A DNA stretch of 64,000 nucleotides from Methylohalobius crimeensis 10Ki (GCF_000421465.1 NZ_ATXB01000001.1:744001-808000), one strand, 5' to 3'; shown: positions 29,802-40,225, counted from the first letter of the stretch. Numbers and translations are program-made. The notes: generated by a model from the letters alone, not told the origin.

Positions 29802-29807
29802 GGTGTC

Positions 29808-29985
29808 GGTCTGCGGGTATCCGGTTGGGAGGACGCCGTGAACCCCCTCCGTGGGGGCTTCATCGCGGCATTGATGCTTCGCCATCCATGGCTTGCACGC
29901 TTTGCGCGCACTAAAGTGCGTCCAAATCGGCTTTCCTGCCGATTTGTCTTGCCGCGAAGACCTTCCAACCGGATACCCGCAGACC
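29808..29985. repeat. 178-bp inverted-repeat element (REP/MITE-like) between ileS and lspA
   Basis: The outer 21 bases (29808-29828 and 29965-29985) are exact reverse complements, and three more bases pair after one mismatch. Inside are further hairpins: CCCCC/GGGGG (29843-29847 with 29853-29857), CGCAC/GTGCG around TAAA (29907-29920), and an 8-bp stem at 29924-29931 with 29938-29945. No transposase is encoded. The element occupies most of the 217-base gap that separates two normally adjacent genes. A diverged copy of its interior lies at 56588-56663. Confidence 0.7.
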
Positions 29986-30018
29986 TTTTGATTAGAATCT
30001 TTGAATCAGGAGTAAGGG

Positions 30019-30525
30019 GTGATCGGTCGGGGTAAAATTCGTTGGCTGGCATTGACGGCGGTCGTGGTGTGCCTCGATCAACTCACCAAGTTGTGGGTAA
30101 CGGCGATCCTCCGGCTGCACGAGAGTATCGAAATCTTGCCGTTTTTCCGTTTGACCCGGGTCCACAATACCGGCGCGGCGTTCAGCTTTCTGGCCGGTGC
30201 CGGGGGTTGGCAGCGCTGGTTTTTTCTGGGGCTGGCGGTGGCGGCGAGCATCGTCATTTTGATTTGGATGTGGCGACTGAAGGACGACGAGCGCATTCAG
30301 GCCGCCGGATTGGCGTTGATTCTGGGCGGTGCGCTGGGTAATTTCATCGATCGCGCCTGGCACGGGTATGTGATCGACTTTTTGGATGTGTATTATCGCC
30401 ACTGGCACTGGCCCGCTTTCAATCTGGCCGATGCGGCGATTACCGTAGGAGTGGCGCTGCTTCTCTGGCATGGTTGGCGGCGACCGATGGAAACGCGTAT
30501 AGGTGAGGAACACAATGGCAGTTGA
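30019..30525 (+). CDS. lspA: Lipoprotein signal peptidase (signal peptidase II)
   Basis: LspA cleaves the signal peptide of prolipoproteins in the inner membrane after lipid modification. The 168-residue protein has four membrane helices and the catalytic aspartates in GALGNFIDR and NLADAAI, plus the conserved VCLDQLTKLW near the N terminus and VHNTGAAFSF. The GTG start has an AGGAG site seven bases upstream. It belongs to the ribF-ileS-lspA group and overlaps the following gene by 11 bases. The fkpB and ispH genes often found next are absent. Confidence 0.95.
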   Translation: MIGRGKIRWLALTAVVVCLDQLTKLWVTAILRLHESIEILPFFRLTRVHNTGAAFSFLAGAGGWQRWFFLGLAVAASIVILIWMWRLKDDERIQAAGLALILGGALGNFIDRAWHGYVIDFLDVYYRHWHWPAFNLADAAITVGVALLLWHGWRRPMETRIGEEHNGS

Positions 30526-31192
30526 CGCGAAGAGACGGCAAAAGAAATTGCAACGCAAGGTGCAAAAGCGCAAGCAAAAGGCGACGACCAGAAACAAGGG
30601 GCAAGGCAAGGGCCTCCGACCGGAAAAATATATCGAGTATCCAGTGCTCGATTGTCTGCTGGGCGACAGCGTTTATGAAGTAGGCATGGGAAGCGTGCTG
30701 TTCGCCCGGGAAACCTCTTACGCCGAGGTGGCGGTCAGCGCTTTCGTGGTGGACGTTTATTGCCTGGGCGTCAAGGAGGCGTTTTTCACCGTCATGCGCA
30801 AGGCCGATTATCTGGGCAAGCTCAAGCCGATGTTGACCAAGACCCATGAAGAACAGGGTATCAAGCCGGTCGATCCGTGCTGCGCGCGCAAGCTTCTGCA
30901 AGGCGCGGTGGCCTATGCCGAGGAGGTGGGTTTCGAGCCGGCCGAGGACTATTGGCGGGCGGAAAAACTGTTCGGAGACGCCGATCCGGCCCAATGTGAA
31001 ACCGAATACGAATATGGTCGCGAAGGGAAGCCCTGCTATATTCAAGGCCCCAACGACGATATGAAGGTGGTCCGTTATATTCTGGGGCGGCTCAACGAAC
31101 GCTACGCCCAGGAGGATTTCGATTACGTGGTCGAAGTCGATGGAGAACAGCAGGCCAGTCGGCCGGAATTACTGGAAGATCAAGATTCTTGA
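30515..31192 (+). CDS. Conserved hypothetical protein with basic N terminus
   Basis: The 225-residue product starts with a very basic stretch (KRRQKKLQRKVQKRKQK and following, about residues 6-30) that could bind nucleic acid. An acidic-to-neutral globular body follows, with YPVLDCLLGDSVYEVGMGSV, a DPCCARKLLQGAV segment and a tail rich in Glu and Asp. No catalytic motif, signal peptide or membrane helix was found and the family was not identified with certainty. The ATG at 30515 has a GAGGAA site; it overlaps lspA, and its end overlaps the convergent ampD. Confidence 0.6.
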   Translation: MAVDAKRRQKKLQRKVQKRKQKATTRNKGQGKGLRPEKYIEYPVLDCLLGDSVYEVGMGSVLFARETSYAEVAVSAFVVDVYCLGVKEAFFTVMRKADYLGKLKPMLTKTHEEQGIKPVDPCCARKLLQGAVAYAEEVGFEPAEDYWRAEKLFGDADPAQCETEYEYGREGKPCYIQGPNDDMKVVRYILGRLNERYAQEDFDYVVEVDGEQQASRPELLEDQDS

Positions 31193-31773
31193 CATCTTCT
31201 TTCAGCCCGGCTTCGGAGAAGGTAGCTCAAGCGCTTCCAATCGAAGCCGGGTCCCGGATCGATCTTCCGTCCCGGCGCGATGTCGCTGTGGCCGACGATG
31301 CGATTCGGGGAAAGTTCGGGATAGGTCTCCAGTAAAGTGTGGATGACCCTGCCCAGCGTGGCATATTGGGCATCGGTGTAAGGAGAGGTCTCGACGCCTT
31401 CCAACTCGATACCGATGGAGAAATCGTTGCAGCACTCCCTCCCCTGAAAGCACGACACGCCCGCATGCCAGGCGCGGCGGTGAAACGGAACGTATTGCGT
31501 GGCGTGTCCGCGTCGGTCGATCAGCAGATGGGCCGAAACCTTGAGACCGGCGATCTCGGCGAAATAGGGATGACCGTTGAAGTCGAGCCGGTTGGTGAAT
31601 AGCCGATCCACATAGGTGCCGCCGAACTCGCCCGGAGGAAGGCTGATGCAATGAATCACCAAGAGGGATATTTCTCCCGAGGGGCGTTCATCCTGGTTGG
31701 GACTGGGGACTTGTTTGACGGACTTTAGCCAACCGCCCCGGATCGTCCAATTTGTTCCCGTTTTGTCAATCAT
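31180..31773 (-). CDS. ampD: 1,6-anhydro-N-acetylmuramyl-L-alanine amidase
   Basis: AmpD cleaves the stem peptide from anhydro-muropeptides during cytoplasmic peptidoglycan recycling and so limits beta-lactamase induction where AmpR exists. The amidase_2 fold is clear: LLVIHCISLPPGEFGG (first zinc histidine), FSIGIELEG (catalytic glutamate), and GHSDIAPGRKIDPGPGFDW (second histidine and aspartate ligand). No signal peptide is present, consistent with the cytoplasm. The ATG at 31773 is nearer the E. coli start than the ATG at 31812. The 3' end overlaps the convergent unknown gene by 13 bases. Confidence 0.93.
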   Translation of the reverse strand: MIDKTGTNWTIRGGWLKSVKQVPSPNQDERPSGEISLLVIHCISLPPGEFGGTYVDRLFTNRLDFNGHPYFAEIAGLKVSAHLLIDRRGHATQYVPFHRRAWHAGVSCFQGRECCNDFSIGIELEGVETSPYTDAQYATLGRVIHTLLETYPELSPNRIVGHSDIAPGRKIDPGPGFDWKRLSYLLRSRAERRCQES

Positions 31774-31931
31774 TTCTCTTTTTTGGTAAATCCTTTCCGC
31801 CTCGTTTGCCATTTTGCGATTTCAATCACGGCTTGCTCCAAAGGGCGAGATTAAGCTTAAGCCCAACGTTGCGCTAACCACAATAAGCAACCCGTCGTGT
31901 CCTAAACGAATCGTTATCTGGAGAGTGCGCC

Positions 31932-34256
31932 ATGAACGCTGAAAGGAAAGTCATCGACTTCAACGCGGCTAGTCGGGCTCAGCATGTCAAAATCGGAGTT
32001 TTGGTAGCCGAGTGCCGCTCCCTGTTTCAGAAAGAGTTCAAGCCTATTTTAGTACGCTTTTTCGGCAAGGTGGACGATGAGTTGTTCACTTTGTCCGATA
32101 AGGCCGTCAGCAGTACCCAGCAGGAAATGTACTTTGAAGCGATGCGATACCTTCGCCGCGAGCGGGAGCAGATCGAACGCAGTTATCTCCACGCGGTACT
32201 CAAAGGGTACGACGAGTTTTGGACATCGCCAAGCCGGCCGGTGAGCGCCTCGCAAGTTCAATCCAAGTCGCCGGACGAGGATGATTTCGCGCTGGTGGAG
32301 CACGAAGATCTGGAAGAAGAATTGGCGGTTTCGACCCTGATCAATAAGGGCAACACGATTCACCATCGGGATCTATACGCCCTCAACCAACGCTTTGCCA
32401 AGGTGCTGGGACGTGCCGAAGTGGGGGGCGAGGAAAACCCTGTGGCGCCCCATCGATTGGGGCACGGTTTTGCCGACGTATTACGACCGTTGACGCTGGA
32501 ACTCAAGGTTAAGCTGATTTTATTCAAACTCTACGAACGTTTTGTGATCGGCGAACTGGAAGGTGTCTACGATCTCCTCAACGAGGCTTTGGCCAAGCAC
32601 GGCGTGCTGCCGGAAATTCCCCGGAAACCCAAGAAATCCAAAACCCGTTCGTCGGGACATTCCAATGAACAAATATCCGGGAAATCGTCGGAGTATACCG
32701 CCCCCTCCGATCAAACCGCCTATATTCAGGCGATCCAGGCCATGCATACTTTGCTGTCCGCCTGGCGCTCCCAAGCGGGGCTTCCTTCCTTGGCCGCCAA
32801 TGTCTCCGAACCCGGTATGGTGGTCAGCGAAACCCGGGAAGTGTTGGGGACCTTATCGGCGCTTCAGGATCCGGAGGTGACGGCCAAGCTCACCGAGGCG
32901 TTGCAGGGCGGGGAGGATGCCAATCTCAAACAAGTTCTTGCCGATCGCTTGAAAGCGGATCATGGCGACAAACGCACCCTCGCCCAGATGGATGAAGATA
33001 TCATCGATATGATCGGCATGATTTTCGACTTTATCCTCGACGATCGTCATTTGCCGGCAACGGTCAAGGCGCTCATCGGGCGATTGCAAATCCCCATCGT
33101 GAAGGTCGCGATTCTGGATAAGTCGTTCTTTTCCAAAAAAACTCATCCTGCTCGCCTGCTCTTGAACCAATTGGCTCATGCCGGCATCAGCCTATCCGGC
33201 GACGAGGAGTTGGAGCAAAATCCGGTATTTCGGCAGATCAATTCCACCGTGGCGCGTATTCTGGGCGAGTTTGCTCAGGATGTCGGTTTGTTCGGGGAAG
33301 TGCTCGAGGAATTTAGCCAGTTCATGGAGCAAGAAGGGCAACGCAGTCAGCGGCTCGAAGAGCGGGCCCGGCAGGCGACCCAAAGTAAGGAACATCTGCT
33401 TTTGGCCAAGAAGGAGGTCGCCGAAGAAATCGCCGCCCGCTTGCGGGATCGGGCGCTTTCTCCCCGCTTGAAACACTTTATGACGACCCATTGGAAGGAT
33501 GTTTTGTTGTTATCCTGTTTAAGGAAAGAAAAATCCCCCGATGAATGGCAGGCCAAGTTGGCTTTGACCAATACTTTGCTGTGGACCTTGTCCGCACCGC
33601 AAAGCAATCTTGAGCGCAAGCGGATGGGGCAGCGGATTCCGGGGTTGCTGCGGGCGTTGCGGCATGAATTGGAAGGCATCTCTCTGGATCCCAAACAGAT
33701 CGCCCTCTTTTTCAAGGAATTGGAATCCGTTCATCAAGCTTTGCTGAGTCCGGAGGGAGGTTCGGTCGACCCCCGCATCGAGCGCGAGCTGGAGGCCGTT
33801 TCCGCCAATTTGCCGGAGGTGGACGACCTGGACTTGGGGGAATTGACCGATTTCCGGGACGCTGAGGTCGAAGAAGAAATCATCATGATTTCGGAAGCGG
33901 AATCTGCCGAGGAGGAGGACGAATTCCTTAATCGGGCGAGTCGGATGGAAGTGGGCGATTGGCTCGAGTTGACCGACTCTCAAGGCAAAACGCTGCGGGT
34001 CAAATTGTCCTGGATCAGCAAGGTGACCGGTTTGCGGGTATTCGTTAACCGCCGCGGGATGAAGGTGGCCGAATACACCTTGAACGGCTTGGCGGCCGAG
34101 ATGCGCCGCGGCGGCGCCAGGATCATCGATGGCAAGGTTCCGCTGATGGACCGGGCATTGTCGGCGATGATGACTACGCTTAAGCACCCGGCCAAACAGC
34201 AAGATGGGGATGAATCCGCTCCGCCGTCATCCGGATCGACCGCTCCGGCGTTATAG
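31932..34256 (+). CDS. DUF1631 family protein
   Basis: A 774-residue soluble protein of the DUF1631 family, found in many gamma- and betaproteobacteria and without an assigned function. The N-terminal helical region contains RRERE and YFEAMRYL, the middle is helical and charged, and the C-terminal part ([26 protein letters not shown] and [18 protein letters not shown], broken into strands) resembles a small PilZ-like beta-barrel, although no RxxxR c-di-GMP signature is evident. A GGAGAG site precedes the ATG. It converges on the pyrophosphatase gene with a six-base overlap. Confidence 0.75.
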   Translation: MNAERKVIDFNAASRAQHVKIGVLVAECRSLFQKEFKPILVRFFGKVDDELFTLSDKAVSSTQQEMYFEAMRYLRREREQIERSYLHAVLKGYDEFWTSPSRPVSASQVQSKSPDEDDFALVEHEDLEEELAVSTLINKGNTIHHRDLYALNQRFAKVLGRAEVGGEENPVAPHRLGHGFADVLRPLTLELKVKLILFKLYERFVIGELEGVYDLLNEALAKHGVLPEIPRKPKKSKTRSSGHSNEQISGKSSEYTAPSDQTAYIQAIQAMHTLLSAWRSQAGLPSLAANVSEPGMVVSETREVLGTLSALQDPEVTAKLTEALQGGEDANLKQVLADRLKADHGDKRTLAQMDEDIIDMIGMIFDFILDDRHLPATVKALIGRLQIPIVKVAILDKSFFSKKTHPARLLLNQLAHAGISLSGDEELEQNPVFRQINSTVARILGEFAQDVGLFGEVLEEFSQFMEQEGQRSQRLEERARQATQSKEHLLLAKKEVAEEIAARLRDRALSPRLKHFMTTHWKDVLLLSCLRKEKSPDEWQAKLALTNTLLWTLSAPQSNLERKRMGQRIPGLLRALRHELEGISLDPKQIALFFKELESVHQALLSPEGGSVDPRIERELEAVSANLPEVDDLDLGELTDFRDAEVEEEIIMISEAESAEEEDEFLNRASRMEVGDWLELTDSQGKTLRVKLSWISKVTGLRVFVNRRGMKVAEYTLNGLAAEMRRGGARIIDGKVPLMDRALSAMMTTLKHPAKQQDGDESAPPSSGSTAPAL

Positions 34257-36281
34257 TAAGAAAGGGGTCAGCAACACCGCCGCCAGGCTGAGGGCTTTAC
34301 TCATAATGTTAATGGCGGGGCCGGCGGTGTCTTTATAGGGGTCGCCCACGGTGTCGCCGGTAACCGCCGCCTGGTAAGCCGGCGAACCTCGACCGCCCAA
34401 ATGGCCGGCCTCGATGTATTTTTTGGCATTATCCCAGGCGCCGCCCCCGGTCCCCATGGATAGGGCCAGAATCAGCCCGGTGGCCACCGCCCCGATGAGC
34501 ATGCTTCCCACCAGGACCGCCATGCTTCCGGAAGGTGCCCAGAGGGCGGCACAGGCGGCAAGCAGCGGGGCGAGGATGGGCAATAATCCAGGCGCAATCA
34601 TACTCACGATGGCCACCCGGGTAAGAATGGCGATGGCATGGGCATGGTCCGGTTTGGCCGTTCCCGCCAGGAGACCGGGGTTGCTGCGGAATTGACGGCG
34701 TACTTCCTCGACGATTTTGATCGCAGCCTTCCCCACCGCGTCCAGCGCCATCCCGCTGAACCAAAACGGCAATAAGGCGCCGATGAACAGGCCCGCCATC
34801 ACATAAGGATTATCCAGGGAAAAACTCAAGGTCACGCCAAGCGCCTCGAATTCCAGCTGATAGGTGGCGAACAAGGTCAAGGCCGCCAGTCCCGCCGCGC
34901 CGATGGTAAACGCCTTGGTTAGCGCCTTGGTGGTGTTGCCGGCGGCATCGAGGGCATCGGTGCCGCTTCGCACCGTCTTGGGCAGTTTTGCCATTTCCAC
35001 GATGCCGCCGGCATTGTCGGCGACCGGCCCGTAAGCATCGATGGCCGTGACGATCGGGGTCAGGGCCAATAAAGCGACGGTGGCCACGGCGATGCCGTAA
35101 ACCCCTTGCAAATGATAGGTGACGATGATCGCCGCCGCGATGAGCAAAGTCGGGAAAGCGGTGGATTTCATCCCGACCGCCAAGCCGGTAATGATGTTGG
35201 TGGCGTGTCCTTGGCGCGACGCGGCCGCAATCCGCTGCACGGGGCGGAAACGCAAGCCGGTGAAAAAGGCGGTGTTGACGACCAACCCCAACCCCACGCT
35301 CAAACCGACCAAGGTGGCGGCATACAAGTTTCCGCTCAGTTGGAGGTGCTCGTCGAGCAAATATCTGCCGATCCAGTAATAACCGAAACCGGTCAACAGA
35401 ATGCTGATGGCCACTGCCCGAAGCAGGGCAAGGCCGACGCCGCCGTGTTTGGATAGCCAGAGGCATTGCCCGCCCAGGATTTGAGCCAAAAGAGCGGCGG
35501 CGCCCAGAGCGAGCGGGTAGGACTGGAGCATCGGATCGGGGCTTAGTCTGGCGGCGACCAAAATAGCCGCCACCAGGCTGACGCTATAGCTTTCGAACAC
35601 ATCCGCGGCCATTCCGGCGCAATCCCCCACGTTATCGCCCACGTTGTCGGCGATCACCGCCGGGTTGCGAGGGTCGTCTTCGGGAATATTCTGTTCCAGT
35701 TTGCCGGCCAAGTCCGCGCCCACGTCCGCCGCCTTGGTGAAAATCCCTCCGCCGAGGCGGCCGAAGATGCTGACCAGCGAGGCACCCAAGCCCAGGCCCG
35801 CCAGGGGAGTCAGATTATCCGGTTGGGGGCCACTGCGCAGGTATAGATAGAATCCGGCGACCGCCGCCAAGGCGAGACTGCCCAGCAGAAAGCCGGTCAC
35901 CGATCCGCTGCGATAGGCGATTTGCAACGCCCGGGACAAACGGGTTTGGGCGGCGGCGGCGGTGCGTGCGTTGGCGCGTACCGCGATGGTCATTCCCAGT
36001 ACGCCGGAGACGATCGAGCAAAGACTGCCCACGGCGAATCCTGTAGCGGTCGAGGGACCGAACTGGGGAATCCACCAGAGGATGAGGAACAGCCCCGTGC
36101 CGACGCCGGCTATGATACCGTATTGATTGCGCAGAAAAGCCGCAGCCCCTTCGCGAATGGCCAGGTAGGGCTCTCGAAGCGCTTTCCCTCCCAGCGGCTG
36201 GCGTAATACCCAGAAGGCGCATCCCAGCGCATAGAGACTCCCAAGGCCGGCGGCCAAGAAGCACAAATAAAGAGGGCTCAT
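34251..36281 (-). CDS. hppA: Proton-translocating membrane pyrophosphatase, K+-independent type
   Basis: HppA couples pyrophosphate hydrolysis to proton pumping across the inner membrane. The 676-residue protein has about 16 membrane helices and all pyrophosphate-site motifs: [24 protein letters not shown] and [15 protein letters not shown]. The GNTTKALTK segment has Lys and Thr at the two positions that in K+-dependent enzymes are Ala and Gly, so it should not need potassium. It can recover energy from biosynthetic pyrophosphate. It is divergent from the Ycf45-like gene. Confidence 0.95.
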   Translation of the reverse strand: MSPLYLCFLAAGLGSLYALGCAFWVLRQPLGGKALREPYLAIREGAAAFLRNQYGIIAGVGTGLFLILWWIPQFGPSTATGFAVGSLCSIVSGVLGMTIAVRANARTAAAAQTRLSRALQIAYRSGSVTGFLLGSLALAAVAGFYLYLRSGPQPDNLTPLAGLGLGASLVSIFGRLGGGIFTKAADVGADLAGKLEQNIPEDDPRNPAVIADNVGDNVGDCAGMAADVFESYSVSLVAAILVAARLSPDPMLQSYPLALGAAALLAQILGGQCLWLSKHGGVGLALLRAVAISILLTGFGYYWIGRYLLDEHLQLSGNLYAATLVGLSVGLGLVVNTAFFTGLRFRPVQRIAAASRQGHATNIITGLAVGMKSTAFPTLLIAAAIIVTYHLQGVYGIAVATVALLALTPIVTAIDAYGPVADNAGGIVEMAKLPKTVRSGTDALDAAGNTTKALTKAFTIGAAGLAALTLFATYQLEFEALGVTLSFSLDNPYVMAGLFIGALLPFWFSGMALDAVGKAAIKIVEEVRRQFRSNPGLLAGTAKPDHAHAIAILTRVAIVSMIAPGLLPILAPLLAACAALWAPSGSMAVLVGSMLIGAVATGLILALSMGTGGGAWDNAKKYIEAGHLGGRGSPAYQAAVTGDTVGDPYKDTAGPAINIMSKALSLAAVLLTPFLL

Positions 36282-36368
36282 GCTTTAACTCCCGGTCAAT
36301 TTGAACTCTGATGGAGGGGTAGCGTCTCAAGGGCAACTCTATTTACATGCCCCAGGGCCCTTGAAATA

Positions 36369-37931
36369 ATGCAGCGCGCACCAACAGCCATGCTAACACA
36401 GTCCTCGGTTACGCCTATGAATCTCCCCCTTGCCAATGACGAGCTTCAATGGCTCTTGAAGACCTTGCCGGAATCGTTGCGGATGCAGTTGAATCGCTCG
36501 CCTGATGCCGGTTTATTGGAAATCGTCATGGATTTAGGGCGTTTCCCTCAGGCGCGGTATGTGGATGGAGCCGTTATGCTGGCCGATACGCCGGTGAGCC
36601 GGGCGGAGATCGGTTACGTGGTGGATCAAGTGGGTGAATTCGGCGCCGACAATCGTGCCGGTATCGAAGGAACGCTACACCGGATTTCGGCCATCCGCAA
36701 TCGCAAGGGCGAAATCGTCGGCCTGACTTTGCGAGTAGGCAGAGCGGTGACCGGCACCATCGATCTGATCCGCGATTTGGTCGAGTCCGGTCGCAGTCTT
36801 CTGCTCTTAGGCCGTCCCGGGGTGGGCAAGACGACCAAGCTCAGGGAAGTGGCCCGGGTGTTGGCGGACGATCTCGGCAAACGGGTGGTGGTCATCGACA
36901 CCTCCAACGAGATCGGCGGCGACGGGGATATACCCCATCCCGCTATCGGAAGCGCCCGCCGGATGCAAGTTCCCCATCCCGACAGGCAGCATGCGGTAAT
37001 GATCGAGGCGGTGGAAAATCACATGCCCGAAGCGATCATTATCGATGAGATCGGCACCCAGGCCGAGGCCTTGGCCGCCCGCACCATCGCCGAACGCGGC
37101 GTGCAGTTGATCGGCACCGCGCACGGCAACACTTTGCTCAATCTGGTGCAGAACCCGACCCTGGCGGATTTGGTCGGTGGCGTACAGAGTGTCACTCTGG
37201 GCGATGAGGAGGCCCGCTTTCGGGGAACTCGGAAAACCGTCAGCGAACGCAAGGCTCCGCCTACTTTCGAGCAGGTAGTGGAGTTGCTGGACCGCGACGA
37301 GTTGATTGTCCATACCGATACCGCGGTGGCGATGGATGCCATATTGCGGGGCGAAGAAGCCGGCGGGATTCGGCGGACGCCCAGTGGGGAAGTCAAGTTG
37401 GCCGGCCCGGGTGCATCCGACGTGGGCGATTCACACGCCTTATCCCCCGAGGCGCTTAAGGGGGAAGTGCGGGTCTATCCGTATGCCGTCAGCCGGGATC
37501 TGGTGGAACGGGTGATTCGGAGTTTCCGCTTCGATGCCCGAACGGTGTCCAGGCCGGAACGGGCCGATATGATCTTGGCCTTGCGCTCCCGTTCCGAGGA
37601 TGCCCGGCTGCGCCGCATCCTTCAGGCCACCGGCCTGCCCTTGCACTGCGTCAAGAAGAATTCCACCGCTCAGATTAGGCGCTTGTTGAATCGCGTTTTC
37701 GATCAGGCGCCCCGGGAAAGCGGCGAGAACATTGACGCCGCGATCCAGGAGGCCGAAATGGCCGTGCGGAAAGTCATGGAGGAATCCATGTCGGTGGAGT
37801 TGGCGCCGCAACCCAAGGAAGTGCGCAGGATTCAGCACCATATCGTCAATCGGTATCATTTAGTCGCGGAAAGTGTCGGTTCGGACCCTTTCCGGCATTT
37901 GGTCGTTTCCGCCGATTGGGAAGAAAAATAG
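36369..37931 (+). CDS. Ycf45/SpoIIIAA-like AAA ATPase with C-terminal R3H domain
   Basis: The 520-residue protein has an AAA-type ATPase core: Walker A GRPGVGKTTKLRE near residue 155, Walker B EAIIIDEIGTQAEA, and VVVIDTSNEIGGDGD. This combination is typical of Ycf45 proteins of cyanobacteria and plastids and of SpoIIIAA-like ATPases. Near the C terminus RRIQH (Arg-x3-His) within KEVRRIQHHIVNRYHL fits an R3H single-stranded nucleic-acid-binding motif. Its role is unknown; RNA or DNA handling is inferred. The start is uncertain: ATG codons at 36369 and 36417 both lack a good ribosome-binding site. Confidence 0.8.
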   Translation: MQRAPTAMLTQSSVTPMNLPLANDELQWLLKTLPESLRMQLNRSPDAGLLEIVMDLGRFPQARYVDGAVMLADTPVSRAEIGYVVDQVGEFGADNRAGIEGTLHRISAIRNRKGEIVGLTLRVGRAVTGTIDLIRDLVESGRSLLLLGRPGVGKTTKLREVARVLADDLGKRVVVIDTSNEIGGDGDIPHPAIGSARRMQVPHPDRQHAVMIEAVENHMPEAIIIDEIGTQAEALAARTIAERGVQLIGTAHGNTLLNLVQNPTLADLVGGVQSVTLGDEEARFRGTRKTVSERKAPPTFEQVVELLDRDELIVHTDTAVAMDAILRGEEAGGIRRTPSGEVKLAGPGASDVGDSHALSPEALKGEVRVYPYAVSRDLVERVIRSFRFDARTVSRPERADMILALRSRSEDARLRRILQATGLPLHCVKKNSTAQIRRLLNRVFDQAPRESGENIDAAIQEAEMAVRKVMEESMSVELAPQPKEVRRIQHHIVNRYHLVAESVGSDPFRHLVVSADWEEK

Positions 37932-38042
37932 AGTGAACATTCGGTCTAATCGCTTACCAAGACTGATCGAAAAGAATAAAATAACCTTTATATTTACGAT
38001 GGAAGCGATAAAAATAATATGGTGACGGTAGTTGCGGAAATC

Positions 38043-38612
38043 ATGGACAAGAAAGACCCCAAGGACGAAATCATGCAAGCTGCGTTGAAGTTGTTCACCG
38101 ATAAGGGATACTTCAACACTTCGATCGCTGATATTCGGCAAGCGGCCGATGTCAGCACGGGGACGATCTATCATTATTTCAAGAATAAGGAATCGCTAGC
38201 GGACGCCTTGTATCAGGACGTTCTACAGAGTATGAACGATTCGATCGGGGAGATAAGCAGCAAAACCGATAATGCCTTCGAACGCTTGCGGGCAATCGTC
38301 GAATTGTTTTTTACCTTGACCGAAAACGCGCCGGAGGTCATGCGCTTTATCGTGTCGGTGAGGCATCAGGAATTTCGGGCCGATAACCGTCCCATGAGCC
38401 TGTCCGAGCCGTTTTTGCGGCTCACTTCCATCATGCAGGATGGCATAGAGAGGGGGGAGTTGCGGCGGATGGATTCGAAGGTGGCGAGCGCTTGTTTTTA
38501 CGGCACTATCGCCCGCATGATCCAGTTGCGTCTGGACGGGGGCTTGGAAAAGTCGCTGGAATGGTATTTGTTGGATACCTGGACGGCCATTTGGAAAGCG
38601 CTCTCGCCTTAG
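38043..38612 (+). CDS. TetR family transcriptional regulator
   Basis: An 189-residue TetR-type repressor. The N-terminal helix-turn-helix reads IMQAALKLFTDKGYFNTS, then IADIRQAADVSTGTIYHYFKNKESL in two helices, with the recognition helix STGTIYHYF. The ligand-binding C-terminal domain is divergent and does not reveal the effector. The ATG at 38043 is preferred over one at 38019. No obvious target operon is adjacent: upstream is the Ycf45-like gene, and downstream is the convergent gltBD terminator. Self-regulation is likely by analogy. Confidence 0.88.
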   Translation: MDKKDPKDEIMQAALKLFTDKGYFNTSIADIRQAADVSTGTIYHYFKNKESLADALYQDVLQSMNDSIGEISSKTDNAFERLRAIVELFFTLTENAPEVMRFIVSVRHQEFRADNRPMSLSEPFLRLTSIMQDGIERGELRRMDSKVASACFYGTIARMIQLRLDGGLEKSLEWYLLDTWTAIWKALSP

Positions 38613-38629
38613 CATCTACCCCTTCCCAA

Positions 38630-38666
38630 ACAAAAAACGCGGGGAGGAGAAATCCTGCCCCGCGTT
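38630..38666 (-). terminator. Rho-independent terminator of gltBD
   Basis: On the minus strand a 9-bp GC-rich stem (38636-38644 with 38658-38666) continues, after one unpaired base, into a 4-bp stem around a four-base loop. It is followed directly by TTTTTTG. It lies 30 bases past the gltD stop codon. On the plus strand there is no T-run, so it does not serve the TetR gene well. Confidence 0.88.
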
Positions 38667-38695
38667 CTCTCAGTGGGTGGGATGCTTAAATGGAC

Positions 38696-40138
38696 TTACA
38701 GCGGAAGTTCGGTGCGTCCCATCAGGTACTCGTCCACCGCCCGCGCGGCCTGCCGGCCTTCCCGGATCGCCCATACGACGAGGGATTGCCCCCGGCGCAT
38801 GTCGCCCGCGGTGAATACCTTGTCGATGGATGTGCGGTAGTTGTCGGTATCGGCCTTGACGTTGCCGCGCGGATCCAGTTCGGCTCCCAATTCTTCCAGC
38901 ATCCCTTCGTGAACGGGATGGACGAAGCCCATGGCCAAAAGCACCAAATCGGCGTCGAGGGTGAACTCGCTGCCCGGCACCTCCTCCATTTGCCAACGGC
39001 CTTCTTCGTTCTGGTGCCATTCGATTTTGACGCAATGTACTTTGGTCACCTGACCGTCCTTACCTTCAAAGGACTTGGTGCTGACGCTGAACAGACGCTC
39101 GCAGCCTTCCTCATGGGAGGATGAAGTGCGCAATTTGTTGGGCCAGTAGGGCCAGGTGAGGAGCTTGTTTTCCTTTTCCGGCGGTTCGGGGAGAATTTCC
39201 AACTGGGTGACGGAAACCGCGCCTTGACGGATGGAGGTGCCGATACAGTCGGAACCGGTATCGCCGCCGCCGATGACCATGATTCGCTTGCCAGTGGCAA
39301 AAAGCGCTTTCTTGTGGGGGATTTCGTCGCCCGCCACGCGCCGATTCTGCTGGGGCAGAAAGTCCATGGCGAAGTGAACCCCTTTCAGCTCCCGTCCGGG
39401 AATGTCCAGATCCCGCGGTTTTTCGGAACCGCCGGCCAGGACCAGGGCGTCGTATTGCTCCTGCAGCGATTGGATGGAAACATCCACGCCCACGTGCGTA
39501 TTGGGGCGGAACACGACGCCTTCGGCGCGCATTTGGGCCATGCGCCGGTCGATGTGTCGTTTTTCCATTTTAAAGTCGGGGATGCCGTAACGCAGCAGTC
39601 CTCCGATCCGATCGTTCTTTTCGTACACGACCACGCGATGCCCCGCCCGCGCCAGTTGTTGGGCGCAGGCCAGACCCGCCGGCCCCGAACCAACCACGGC
39701 GACTTGCTTGCCGGTGCGAGCCTCGGGAATCTCGGGCTGGATCCAGCCTTCCTCCCAGGCGCGGTCCACGATGCTGCATTCAATGGTTTTGATGGTGACC
39801 GGGTCGTCTTCCAGATTCAAGGTGCAAGCCGCCTCGCAGGGCGCGGGACAGACGCGGCCGGTGAACTCGGGAAAGTTATTAGTGCGATGGAGCTGCTGGA
39901 TGGCTTCGTGCCATTTGTCCCGATACACCAGATCGTTCCAGTCGGGGATCAGGTTGTTCACCGGGCAGCCGCTATGGCAATAGGGAATGCCGCAGTCCAT
40001 GCAGCGCGCACCCTGTTCGGACAGCTCATCGGTTTGCAGGGGGATGGAAAATTCGTGGAAATGTTGGACCCGGTCGGCCACCGGGGCGTAACCGCGATCG
40101 CGGCGCTGAATTTCCAGGAAACCGGTGGGTTTACCCAT
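38696..40138 (-). CDS. gltD: Glutamate synthase (NADPH) small subunit
   Basis: GltD supplies electrons from NADPH to GltB. The 480-residue protein has N-terminal cysteine clusters for low-potential 4Fe-4S centres ([15 protein letters not shown] and CPAPCEAAC), an FAD-binding motif [16 protein letters not shown], and an NADPH-binding motif [15 protein letters not shown]. The gene follows gltB by 87 bases and ends at a strong terminator. Together the subunits make two glutamates from glutamine and 2-oxoglutarate. Confidence 0.96.
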   Translation of the reverse strand: MGKPTGFLEIQRRDRGYAPVADRVQHFHEFSIPLQTDELSEQGARCMDCGIPYCHSGCPVNNLIPDWNDLVYRDKWHEAIQQLHRTNNFPEFTGRVCPAPCEAACTLNLEDDPVTIKTIECSIVDRAWEEGWIQPEIPEARTGKQVAVVGSGPAGLACAQQLARAGHRVVVYEKNDRIGGLLRYGIPDFKMEKRHIDRRMAQMRAEGVVFRPNTHVGVDVSIQSLQEQYDALVLAGGSEKPRDLDIPGRELKGVHFAMDFLPQQNRRVAGDEIPHKKALFATGKRIMVIGGGDTGSDCIGTSIRQGAVSVTQLEILPEPPEKENKLLTWPYWPNKLRTSSSHEEGCERLFSVSTKSFEGKDGQVTKVHCVKIEWHQNEEGRWQMEEVPGSEFTLDADLVLLAMGFVHPVHEGMLEELGAELDPRGNVKADTDNYRTSIDKVFTAGDMRRGQSLVVWAIREGRQAARAVDEYLMGRTELPL

Positions 40139-40225
40139 GGAGTTACCTCTTCGATCCTAAATATCTGTTGATTCCGGAATGGGGCGGACCCGGAAAATCA
40201 CCGGGTCCGGATCAAAAAGCGTCGA

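Noticed and set aside
28095-29885. A 596-codon minus-strand frame opposite ileS.
   Set aside because: Antisense shadow of ileS; no recognisable motif.
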